Of a stretch of DNA of 64,000 bases, positions 1 to 9,338 are shown in pieces. The stretch is from Fagopyrum homotropicum. Lineage: Eukaryota; Streptophyta; Magnoliopsida; Caryophyllales; Polygonaceae. The first letter of the stretch is position 1. Every line of letters begins with the position of its first letter. The translations under genes and the position numbers were made by a program. Below the pieces are notes generated by a model. It was not told the DNA's origin. It made no database searches and was given only the letters and a program-made list of their open reading frames with translations. The stretch covers positions 137,305,820-137,369,819 of the forward strand of contig BSWB01000003.1 of assembly GCA_033239125.1 (NCBI GenBank). Reading direction: 5' to 3'.

Positions 1-47
1 AAGCAGGAGGTGGAACATAAACTTCAGATTTCCTCTCCGCTTTCTGA

Positions 48-140
48 GGCTCCACCTCGGTCGGTACCTCGGCCGAAGTGTTCTTCGACTGTACCTGGAC
101 CGAGGTGTTCTTCGTCTAATCTGGCATCGACCGAGGCGCT
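48..140 (-). repeat. CTCGGTCGAG-type motif cluster in the E gag-protease linker
   Basis: Several variants of CCTCGGTCGAGG / GACCGAGGTG lie within about 90 bases inside the coding frame, just before the VYVPPPA stretch. A related set lies in the gag N-terminal linker at about 1376-1488. The motif belongs to the E/G family; A and H use a different palindrome. Confidence 0.7.
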
Positions 141-1375
141 GGATCTGCAGTCTTCAGTCCACTTTGCGTCGTTATCTCCATGATTTGTCCCTTAGGGTTG
201 CTCTCTGTTCTTGCTGGGAGCTTCCCTGGATCTCTTGGCGCTTCATTCGCCTTGTTGTAGAATTGTTGCTTTAAGGCTTTTTGTGCCTTCGAAAATGAAC
301 TCATGGATGTCTCCATAACTTTGAGCTTGACCAAAATTTCATCCAGCACTGCATCCTTCTTTGTTGTTGGGACGAACTTGGTTCAGACTCTTGGCTCTTC
401 AATGGAGTGGAAGAAGAAGAAGAGGGGTTATAAGTGTTATGAGAGTTACCGGGAACTTGTTGATTAGACCTCCAATTGTTGTTGCTTCTATTGTTGTTGT
501 TCTTGTTTCTATTGCTGGAGTTTCTATCGTTGTTGTTGTTCCGCGGTCCTTGATAGTTGTTCCTTCCTTGGTACCCTCCATCTTGCTCCTTCGTTTGAGC
601 TACTAAAATCTCCTTTAATTGCTTGACTTCGTTGCTAAGCGAAGTGAGTTGAGCTCCACTTGATGAAGTGTCTTGGAAGCTAACTCTCTTTGCTCCATTA
701 TCGGTTCCTTGGTGGAAGTATTTCTCCATGTGCAAAGCTTGTTTTTCAATGAACTCCCAAGCTTCGTTTATCGGCATGTCCATGAATGTGCCGGCGGAAA
801 GTAGCTGGAGATTGAATTGAGCATCTCCACTAAGTCCTTTGAAGTAGATCTCAAGCAACTCGATCTTCAGAATCCCATGATGTGGGCAATCCAACAAAAG
901 ATACTTGAATCTCTCCCATGACTTGGATTAACTTTCCTTGTTCTTCATAATGAAAGCATTAATTCTTCCCCTCAACTCAGCGGTTTTAGATGGGAGAAAG
1001 AATTTAGCCAGGAACTCCGTCGTCATCTCTTCCCAAGTATTGATCTTTCCATCGGAAAGAGATTGATACCATGCAAGCGCCTTGTCCTTCAAAGAGAAAT
1101 AGAAAGGACGTAGCTTGTAGTTGTTGTTATCATACCTTGATGGCCTCATGGTCTCCATCAAAATCTCATAATTTTGCAAGTGTTGGTGCGGAGACTCCCT
1201 CTCCGAACCTCCAAATTGCCATTGACGGATCATGATAAGAACTTGCTGTCGAAGTTCATAGTTATTCTCGGCTAGATCACCTAGGTTGACTCCTGGACGC
1301 CTCACTTGTTGATTAGGGTCCATCCTCTGTCCTAGGGTTTGTGAAATTCCAGCCAACAGAACATCTCGGACAGGC

Positions 1376-1488
1376 ATCCGAGGTGGATGTACCTCGGCCG
1401 GTGTGTCTGGAACTGGGTCTTGCCTCGGTTGAGGATCTGGAACTGGGTCCTGCCTCGGTCGAGGATCTGGATTCGGTCGAGGTAGATA
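1376..1488 (-). repeat. Short tandem repeat with CCTCGGTCGAGG motifs in E gag
   Basis: About three near-copies of a unit containing CTGCCTCGGTCGAGGATC encode repeated PRQDPVPD residues. A CACCTCGG-like palindrome at about 1376-1400 precedes them. The repeat keeps the reading frame and is missing from the gag of A and H. Confidence 0.65.
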
Positions 1489-1830
1489 TTGGTCTCTTTG
1501 AGCTGCCATATCTGCTTCTATCGCCTCCGTTCTTGCGCGAGTTTCTTCCTTTTCTCACTGCAATTCTTCCTTACTGAGGCGTAGCTGTTCTAGTGCTTCC
1601 TTCAATTCGGCCTCAAGATCGCAATCGTCTTGGTTGGCCATCTTTGCTTCTTTCAAGCGTCGTTTGTATGTCTTTTCTGGTTCGGGATCGTTAGGAACGA
1701 TTTCCTTCCCAACACGGGTTCTTCGCATAAACCTAAGGGAAAGATCCTGCCAGAGCACTCAAGTAGAGTGGTTAGTAGCAACAAGGGCAATTGCCCTAAA
1801 AGACAACCGCAACCGGCTTGATCTAAACCA

Positions 1831-1850
1831 AGTCCCCGGCAACGACGCCA
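1831..1850 (-). other. Primer binding site of E (tRNA-Asp type)
   Basis: On the minus strand the site reads TGGCGTCGTTGCCGGGGACT and begins 6 bases inside the LTR edge. It is complementary to the 3' end of plant tRNA-Asp (recalled sequence) with one mismatch. The Athila/Tat lineages are known for this primer. Confidence 0.85.
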
Positions 1851-2200
1851 AAAACTTGTTCGCTCCAAAAGGTGTGTGCAAGCTTTAAATTTATAACCGA
1901 GGAAATATGCTAAAACAAGGATGCGAACCCGCAGTGTACGGGTCAATTATAATTAAAATCAAGAAATTCCAGGAGTCGAACACGGGGACTTAGGCGAAAC
2001 CAAGCACAGAACCGGTTGTCAAGTAATGCAAGTAACAAAAGCAATTAAAGCAATCAAAGATGATATAAGTCAAATAAGGAGAAATGCGGATTCTAGAGAT
2101 CAAGACATCCAGTTGTTGTTCAAACTCAAGATCTAAGGATATAGCGGACAAAGCTAAGGTATTTTGCAAAGGGAAGGTGTTTCTAAGATGGGAATAGATC

Positions 2201-2459
2201 ACCGGGTAAGTCTCACTACTCACTATCTCAAACCGTAATTCCTATTACCGGGTAAGTCGCAAGGAACTAAGGTAAAGAACTAAAACCTCAAACTAACACA
2301 CCAACCAAGTGGATAGAATCAACCTTTACCGGATAAGTCTCAGGCTAACTCTCAAGATTAGAATGGAAGCACACTCAAACCCCAATAAAGGACAAACCTT
2401 TATTATCTATCGCTTATGATCTTAGGTAAACAAGCAAAGGAATCACCGGGTAAGTCTCA
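2201..2459 (-). repeat. Four dispersed copies of ACCGGGTAAGTCTCA in the E LTR
   Basis: Copies start at 2201, 2247, 2328 and 2445 on the plus strand; two are exact and two differ by one base. The G LTR has four exact copies at 45151, 45198, 45279 and 45395 with similar spacing. A/H LTRs lack this word but carry two copies of AGGTTGTTGAGGCTTCA in the comparable region. Confidence 0.85.
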
Positions 2460-2544
2460 TCCTAGGCTTGCATTGAACCAGGAAAGGTGTAGCAAGGATA
2501 GAGTTTGGCAAACTGGATCTTAACTTGGATTAGGATCAGGAAAA

Positions 2545-2612
2545 TGTTCATCTCGGTCAGACAGAATCTACCCCAGCCAAGGTGTTCATCGGCTGAGCGA
2601 GATGTCCGTCGC
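2545..2612 (-). repeat. Degenerate CTCGGTC motif site downstream of the E LTR TATA box
   Basis: Words such as CATCTCGGTCAG, CCAGCCAAGGTG and CTGAGCGAGATG are decayed forms of the E/G motif. They lie about 450-515 bases downstream of the TATA box in the sense direction. G has the matching site at 45500-45560. Confidence 0.6.
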
Positions 2613-3060
2613 TTAAGATAAAGACTCGAGCTTTCAGAGTCCAACTAGGATTAAGATCATTCTATCATCGTCTTTCCCACAACCTTCAGTCAATCACCCT
2701 AGAATCGCAAAAGAAACTTAGCCAACAATCATCATGATAACAATAATCAACTTTATAAAGAAAGAATCATTTATTAAACAAGAAGACTTTAATAAAAGAA
2801 CTTCAATAACTGAATCAAATATGTGACAAATTAGTGTTTCCAAGTCACAAATCAACAAAAACAACCAACCAAAATTAACCAAAAGTAGCCTAAAGAAATC
2901 TAACAAAACTCCTTCAAGGCTATCTTCAACAAGGAATAATTCCTTCTTCCTTCAACTCCGAAGGAAAATCTTCTGCAATCGCAGGACTTTGATGCAGCGG
3001 TTGCTCCAGCACGTCTAAGCATGGATGATCCGAAATGGGTGAATTGTAGAAAATCCAACC

Positions 3061-3070
3061 CTTTATATAG
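3061..3070 (-). promoter_or_regulatory. LTR TATA box of element E
   Basis: The minus strand reads CTATATAAAG, placed between the U3 motif cluster (3262-3330) and the leader. G has CTATAAAAAG at the aligned position (45997-46006). This is the likely promoter for the genomic RNA. Confidence 0.6.
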
Positions 3071-3261
3071 GAGAATTATCTTCCAAAGATAAAATATCTT
3101 AAAAAGATAATTTCTTATAAAATATATCCATATCTCCTAAAATATATCTCCCAAAAATAATATCTGCCTTACAGAAATCCAGCCCAAAAATATAAGATGT
3201 CTCCTTTCAGAAATAAAAGATCTCAGCCAAATAAAATATATCTCGCCGCGTCAGGGTATTT

Positions 3262-3330
3262 GCCTCGGTCGGGGTGCTCCTCAAAATCACCTCGGTCGAG
3301 GTGATACTGTAGCTGACCGAGGTGACTCTG
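3262..3330 (-). repeat. U3 cluster of CACCTCGGTCGAGGTG motifs (E LTR)
   Basis: The near-palindrome CACCTCGGTCGAGGTG is complete at 3288-3303, with variants before (TGCCTCGGTCGGGGTG) and after (GACCGAGGTG). It sits about 190-270 bases upstream of the TATA box, as an enhancer-like element would. Confidence 0.75.
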
Positions 3331-3632
3331 GACTGAATGTGAAATCTCTCAAATCTGGTCCAAAGTGAATCTTTAATCCATTTCTATTTCTCCTGAATTC
3401 CTCTTTAAGATCCAGAATGTAGCTCCAATGACTCCTTAGCTCCTTTAGCTCTACTTCGGTCCAAAACGTGCCGTTTTACCTACGATTATAACGAAACTAG
3501 GTGTAGACCTCAATTCCCGCAAAGGTAGATGAAATGGCAATATAATCACAGAATGTATGCTCATACATGCAAATTTATGAAGATAAAACATCTAAACTGG
3601 CCTCAAAATATAGACTATAGTACATGCTATCA

Positions 3633-6059
3633 TAGACAGATAAATAGCACAAGAACACATGAAGAGAATGTAAACACTCAACATGCTGGTACACAATCCG
3701 GTTATTATCAGATAACTGAGGTGATTCACTTTATTCCCATTTTTAAAAGTTGTAGCACGAAAAATCTTAAGATTCTCGCCTCCGTTTCTTATCCAATTGG
3801 TGATGGTTTGGCACACCTCCACCGGTGGCGTCCCCGCAAACCAAGTATGGACTAGTTCCGAAAGAAACCCCCAGCGCCCTCGGGCTAACTGAGCAGAATG
3901 CTACCGCCCGTTACTCTTAGGCCAAATATGTAAGTTGGTCGATGATTACTATGAAATACACTATTACACACATCATTCAAACACCACTATCATCATTCAC
4001 ACTCATATATGACAGCTAGCTAAGTAAGCCCAAAGGACTTACCTGAATCAAATCTCGACTCTCTAAATCGCAAATCGATATGTAACTGTAGGAACTCAGT
4101 GGCCTGTCAAAGGAGGCAAGTGCGTTAGCACACTTTCCAGGTAATTAGAAGTCTAAGACTTCTAAGATAGGAGATCTTATTAGAACAAAATTTATTACAA
4201 TACTAAATTAAGGTAAAATGACTATTTTAACCTTGGTCCCAAAACTTCTAAAAATCCCATAATTTATGCTTAAACTCTTATTTGAGACTAAAACACCATA
4301 TTCTAACCTTTAAGGATGAGTTTGGGTAAAACTAGAAAAACTACACACTTTTCTATTTCTCGAAAAGTCACTAAGGTCCAACTTCATCTTCAAATATGAA
4401 ACTAGAATAAATTTATAAAAATTCTGAAATAATTTCTTAGGTCATCTATGATATTCAATCTACTCATACAAGCAAGAATTTTTTTAAACTGTTCAACCAT
4501 CACTTCTACAAAAATTTCTAAGTTGGTTACAACACTTAAAATTTCCTATACTTAGCCAAAATTCAATGCTGGAAAAACAGCTCAACTATCCTACTTTGGA
4601 GTCTTATAACTTCTATCCGACCGTTCATTTATTCTAAAATTTTGACACAGTAAACTACATATATCCATCTATGATCGGTCAAAATTTCAACGGTGGATCT
4701 TCAATATAACTCCCTTACAATATTGACAGTTTCCAACTTCTCAAAATTGAAGAAAACAAGAATTTATTTACAGCAGTCCTTGTTTCTACCATTTCTATTA
4801 GCACCACTCATCAGCTACTCTCTACCTACACTTGATGAAACAAAAAGGCAAGGCAAGAGTTGTTTACCTAGGATCGGAATAGGGTAAAGCCCTACAGGTT
4901 GGCGGATGCTGAGGGTGATCTGGCTTACTTCTCAAGTTGTTAATCTCTCGTGACAATGGTCTAAGAAGGCACAAGAGCAGCCATGTAGTTTGTTAAGGAG
5001 GCAAGAAAACAAGGGAAAGGGTAAGAGGAAGATAATAACCGGAACTCACCTAGGCAGCATGATGTTTTCAGAAACTCGAGTCTCCTAGGCGATCTGTAGG
5101 TACGCAGAAGGAAGACCTACTCCCTGCTGTTACTCTTGACACACGAGGAGTTGAGTGTTTGCTGTAAGAAGTGTTTGATTGAGGGTTAGCCTTCAGACGG
5201 TCTCTTGTATACAACAAGGTAGGAGGAAAGTCTGTAAAATGTGGCTCCCGTTGGCTCCCTCTCACGCACAAAAGACAAGAAGAAGGTAAGCAGAAGACTT
5301 ATCTCTGATGCAGCAGCATGTAGAACCAACTCCCAGCCGTCTGTAACAAGTGCAGAAGGCTCCAACTGAGGAGATGGAGACTTGCTTTCGCGAAGAAGGC
5401 TAGGTGTTAGATCTCGAGGCAGAACGAGGACGTTGGGAAGGGACGAGATCTCAGAATGAATGTGAACGCTGTATGTGCGTTTATTCCGGTAAAAATGGCC
5501 CTCGGTAGGAAAGTGTAATGGTGGAAACGTAAAGATAGGAGAGAGGGTAGAGTGGATCTGGGTGTGTTGCTGGGAATCAGAAGGAGAGGAGACTGTCTGT
5601 CCCTGGGTTGCACGTCCTGGGTTGAAGCGGAAGATCCAGCAAGCAGCAAGGCCCATCTTGAGCTGCACGTCTTAGGCTGGAGCAAAGCAGCAATGGACTA
5701 TTCTGGGTTGCACATCCTGGGCTGGGGCGAAGCAGCAATCAACAAGGCAGCGTCCAAGGCTATAGGTTGTTGTCTTGGTCTTGTCACAAGGTTGTCAGGC
5801 TTCGTCATGGTCTCGTCTTAGCTTTGTCATGTCTTAGCTTTGTCATTGTCTCGTCTTAGCTTTGTCATGGTCTCGTCAATAGACGTCGTTATGACTTAAA
5901 TTAGGGTTTGATACAATTCATCATTTTATGTGACTAAAAGAATACATAAAATGATAGAATGTGTTCTAGTACAACCCTAGGTAAAACTAGAAAAGGTCCA
6001 CGGATCAATAAACCGGTTTGACTCAGAATAAACGGAATTAAAATTTTTCGGATATTACA
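3633..6059 (-). repeat. Chromovirus LTR fragment D (degenerate)
   Basis: The stretch shares landmarks in the same order with the LTRs of B and C: a GCTAAGTAAG...GGACTTACCTGA block near 4017-4046, a CTGTCAAAGGAGGCAAGTGCG block, and the ATTTTATGTG/CATAAAATGAT inverted repeat near 5920-5955. It ends at 6059 with GGATATTACA, matching the GGTTATTACA end of the C LTR. Its TGTAACACC end is not visible, probably because element E inserted into it and the rest lies left of the window. It holds no believable gene; the open frames inside it are unlike any known protein. Confidence 0.7.
5801..5878. repeat. Short tandem repeat (TTTGTCATGGTCTCGTCTTAGC type)
   Basis: About three to four imperfect copies of a unit of roughly 20-25 bases built from TTGTCAT, GTCTCGTC and TTAGC lie inside LTR fragment D. 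This looks like replication slippage. Confidence 0.75.
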
Positions 6060-6083
6060 GAGGGGAGTGAAGACAAGAAGAAT

Positions 6084-6227
6084 ATGACAAACGAACCTAT
6101 CGAGGAAGACGCCGATGCCGGAGTGGAAACCAGAGTGAAAGGGAAGACGAAGGCGGCGCCGGAATGGATGAAAGAGGAACTGGACTGCCGATACTCTCTA
6201 CTCATCGTCGGGGCCAAAAAGTGGTAG
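6084..6227 (+). CDS. Possible 3' gene fragment, 47 codons
   Basis: A frame opens at the edge of LTR fragment D (about 6064), has an ATG at 6084 and stops with TAG at 6225-6227. The peptide begins MTNEPIEEDADAG and ends LLIVGAKKW. Its GC-rich, acidic and basic composition (EED, KGKTK) looks more like plant coding sequence than the LTR beside it. The product is not recognised. One reading is the last coding exon of a host gene, cut off on its 5' side by LTR insertion; chance is the other. Confidence is low because the frame is short and no homologue was identified. Confidence 0.3.
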   Translation: MTNEPIEEDADAGVETRVKGKTKAAPEWMKEELDCRYSLLIVGAKKW

Positions 6228-6614
6228 TCAAGTGAGAGGGTGTTCTTCATATACTTGGTAGAAGAAGTAAATAATAACAACAGTAGGGACATAATCGTAT
6301 TTTTGTTTGTAAAAATACTCACCCACAAACACAAACCCTTCTTTTTTTATATTTTGAAAAACACCCAGGAAAAACCATTACACTAGTGTAATTTTACCAA
6401 CCAAACACTCAACAAATTTTAAAACACTATCAAACACTAGTTTACACTAGCGTTTTTTGTGTGCTAAACACACACAAAATGCCGAACAACTTCAAGGCAT
6501 CTCACCGGCATAGCTTCTGTGACCGATGATAGACGTTCGCCGATGCATACACCAGTATCACCTCGTTGATTATTCCAATCGTTGAGCAAGTTGCCTTGGA
6601 ACTTACTTAAATTA
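6228..6614. other. Intergenic DNA between gene fragment and element B
   Basis: This AT-rich stretch is mostly unremarkable. Around 6380-6455 there are repeated ACACTAGTGTA / CACTAGTTTACACTAGCG words that could be the remains of a small inverted-repeat element. The last part (6464-6609) may be coding on the minus strand; see the next entry. Confidence 0.5.
6464..6609 (-). pseudogene. Possible exon tail interrupted by element B
   Basis: If B and one copy of its target duplication are ignored, an uninterrupted minus-strand frame runs from an ATG at 29542-29540 across the insertion point and on to a TAG at 6464-6466, 57 codons in all. Its tail reads VRCLEVVRHFVCV. No family is recognised. An open frame crossing an insertion point could be the trace of a disrupted exon, and a TTGTAG splice-acceptor-like word lies inside its first codons. 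It is short enough to be chance. Confidence 0.22.
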
Positions 6615-9338
6615 TGTAATAACTGAAAATTTTAAACTCCGTTTAATACTGGATCAAATCGGATTCGGATCCGCCAACCTAAATTCCTTTAAATAAAAAT
6701 AAAACAATATTAAATTTTATCATTTATGTGACCTGAATTCACATAAAATGATAACTTATGTAATTCAGTAAATAATTCTGTAAATAATCCCGTAATTACT
6801 TTTCCGTATTTTGTAATGGTTCCGGGCGATTAACGAGTACCCGTTCAGCTCATTGTAATATTTGAGGAGCAGGCCCATTTCTGGCCCAATTACCCAGCTA
6901 GCCCATTTTTTAATCCTGAACCCTAATCAACTCTTAATGACGTTCAACTTAAACTAATCTTTTTGCCCTAACCTAATTGTCGCTGCTCTAACTCGTCCTC
7001 CCAACTACAATCGTATCTCTCCGCTCCTTCCGGCACAGACGATGGGAGTACTGAGTCGGAGCCGCCATTGCTACAGACAGAAGACCCTCGCAGCGCCGGA
7101 CCCTTGTGTCTTCAACATCCAGGTGAGCTTTGACCCTCGCTCTCCTTTCCTGAGCATTTAATCCCGCCAGCACCAGCCAACACCAACCGGCTGCACAGAC
7201 CGCCTAGGATGCCTGCATCAGCCTCCGCGCTGGAAGACCACCCATTGCACGCCTCGTTGAAGCGCCGGGCTCCCTTCTGCAACCACTTCACTCATGCCGC
7301 CTTCAAGCCGTGACCATACCGCCTTCTGCACAACGTTCGGATTGGCTGAACTCGGATCTGCTGCACGCCTCTTCGAACTGACGTAGGAAAAGGGAGGGCC
7401 TCCTTCCATCTGCTGCAGAAGGGAACTTGGTAAGCAGCTTCTCCTGCTGGTCCACTTTTCTCCCCTCCTAATTCTAATACAGTAAACCTTCCTACCTTAA
7501 TCTATGGCAGCCTCTGTAACAACGTGCACTTACCCAAGTCCAATGCGGGTTCCTCGTGTGTGGATCGATGGAAACTGTAACCTCACTGCTGCGGGTGAGT
7601 TGATACAATCTCTAATCATAATACCAATATGCTGTATAAGGGAGTGTGCTGTAGTTGTTGACAATATAGAGGCTTGTATAAGGTGAAATAGAAGAAGCTA
7701 AAGAAGTCAGTAGAAAGAGAGAATTGAACATAAAATGGTTTAATAGGGTTCATGTATAATTGGTTCTGTGAGATTCGAACTGGAGACTTCTAAGTAGAAT
7801 GAGGGAACCATATGCTAACAAGGAGAATCGAAGTTAGGACCTCCTGCACACTTTATGTTACAGCCTTGACCTACTGACTTTAGGATCTAGTTTCGATATC
7901 TTACATCGAGAATGCGCCGTTGAATTTTTAATATGTTTGAGATAGAAATATGAAGTTTACTGTATTAAAATTTGGGAGAAAGTTAACGGTCGGAGTAGAA
8001 GATATAAGGTTCCAAAGTACAGCAGTAGGGCTGTTTTTACAGCAGAAGAAAATTTGACTAAGTATAGAAATTCTAGCTTCTTTTCCAACTTTAGAGAATT
8101 ATGTAGGAGTTATGGTTGAGTATTTTTTAGATATCTTTGCCCCTATTTTTAGTATGCATATCATAGAGGATCTAGAGATTTATTTCGGAATTTAATACTT
8201 TTATCCGAGCCTCATATCTTAAGCCAAAGTAGGACTTTAGCGACTTTTTATGAAAGTCAAGAATGTGTTTAACATTTCTAAAAGTTTAACAAACTTCCTT
8301 TTTAAAGGGAGAGGGTGGTTTTGAGTTCCAAAGAATAGATTGGAACTTTGTTATAGAATTTTATTGAGTTTCGGGACCAGGGGTAAAATGGTCATTAACC
8401 CATATAAGGGTATTTTGGTAATTTCTTTACGATCGATTATATATCTTAGAAGTTGGAGACTTATAAGAAAGTGTGATGCATTATTGATCCACTTGCCTTG
8501 TATAACAGGCGATTGAGTTTCTACGGTTACGGGCCGAGTCGAGATAACGGGATTTGAGATTTGATCAAGGTAAGTCCTTGCGACTTACTTAGCTGGTTTC
8601 TAGATGCTAGTTGAGTGATAATGGTGGTGTGTATGCAATGTGTGTTTATAATAATAACTTCATAGGACGACGGTTATTATTCTGTTTTAAGGCCCAAGTG
8701 TATGTATAACGGGCCGTGACATCACTGCCCAGCTCTGCCAGGAGACTGGGAGGTTCTCTATACCCAGATCATGTAGGTACACGGTGAGATGCATCGGATC
8801 CATTCCTGATGGTTACACGGGGGCGGAGGCGAGGTTTGGGAATCCCTCGTGTCACAAAATAAGTATCATTAGTAAGAGTGAATGACTTAAATGAAGATAA
8901 TAAATGGATTGTTTGAAAGCATGATGAGTGGTTATGATTTTATGTGTGTGTACTATTATTATTCTCCTAATGTTTAGATAACTAGCTAATGGTGGTTTTG
9001 TTGTGTTTTTAGATTTTACCGCAGGTTAGAACAGCAGCTGAGTGATCCGGAAGTAGTGGTCAGCCGGGTCTTCGTACTCCTTAGAGTGGGGTTGGGTGTT
9101 TACCTTGTGGTTTCTTCCTTCTTGTTAAAGACAGTTAGTCTTTTTGTGGTTTAAGTACTATAGGTTGTTAGACGTTGTTGCATTCATCTCTTTATAAAAT
9201 ACTATTTTATAAATTTCAGTTTTTCTTATTTGTGTCTTGTTGCAAGATCCTAGTAATATTGTTGTCAAACTGAGGTCGGGACCCATTGTGAGGTCCTAAC
9301 CAGTAATGTCCCGAGTTCTGAGAATTCGGGGTGTTACA
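6615..9338 (+). repeat. 5' LTR of element B
   Basis: This 2,724-bp LTR starts TGTAATAACTG and ends GGGGTGTTACA. It contains an imperfect version of the TATCATTTTATGTGA / TCACATAAAATGATA inverted repeat near 6716-6753. Open frames inside it match those in the other LTR and resemble no known protein. Confidence 0.93.

Larger units (their letters stand above)
1..1728 (-). pseudogene. gag: gag polyprotein of element E, broken
   Basis: Gag would form the virus-like particle and package element RNA. The proposed start at 1728 (MRRTR) aligns with the MRRSR start in element H. Parts visible in order are a charged N-terminal segment, a linker of PRP/DPVPD repeats, a retrotransposon gag domain (WYQSLSDGKINTW, LPSKTAELRGRINAF, DCPHHGILKIELLEIYFKG) and an Asn/Arg/Ser-rich tail with no CCHC zinc knuckle. 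Breaks are in-frame stops at 1555-1557, 928-930 and 116-118, plus a one-base frameshift near 350-400. The frame continues to the window edge with a VYVPPPA stretch, which in A and H lies just before protease. The first 140 bases carry the family motif in frame. Confidence 0.85.
1..3632 (-). mobile_element. Athila-like Ty3/gypsy retrotransposon E, 5' part only
   Basis: This is the 5' end of a minus-strand LTR retrotransposon that leaves the window on the left. Reading leftward it shows a 5' LTR (1857-3632), a tRNA-Asp-type primer site (1831-1850) and a broken gag. The same order is seen in elements A, G and H of this window. Its LTR resembles that of G much more than those of A and H, so E and G form one family. 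The base after the LTR starts TAGAC, a possible target duplication whose partner lies outside the window. The sequence to the right (D) is a chromovirus LTR, so E probably inserted into it. Confidence 0.85.
1857..3632 (-). repeat. 5' LTR of element E
   Basis: This 1,776-bp LTR has TG/CA ends (TGTTCGCTCC at 1857, GCTATCA at 3632). It is flanked on the gag side by the primer site. It aligns along its length with the G LTR at 44801-46371. In the sense (minus) direction it holds a motif cluster (3262-3330), a TATA box (3061-3070), a second degenerate motif site (2545-2612) and four copies of a GTAAGT-containing repeat (2201-2459). G lacks the 3262-3330 cluster. Confidence 0.9.

Noticed and set aside
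399..606. Open frames opposite the Asn/Ser-rich part of gag in E (similar ones in A and H)
   Set aside because: They are shadows of the low-complexity gag tract, with simple-sequence translations rich in Val/Ile or Thr.
5186..5685. 160- and 92-codon minus-strand frames in LTR fragment D
   Set aside because: They overlap each other in two frames within a degenerate LTR and have no recognisable domain, so chance is more likely.
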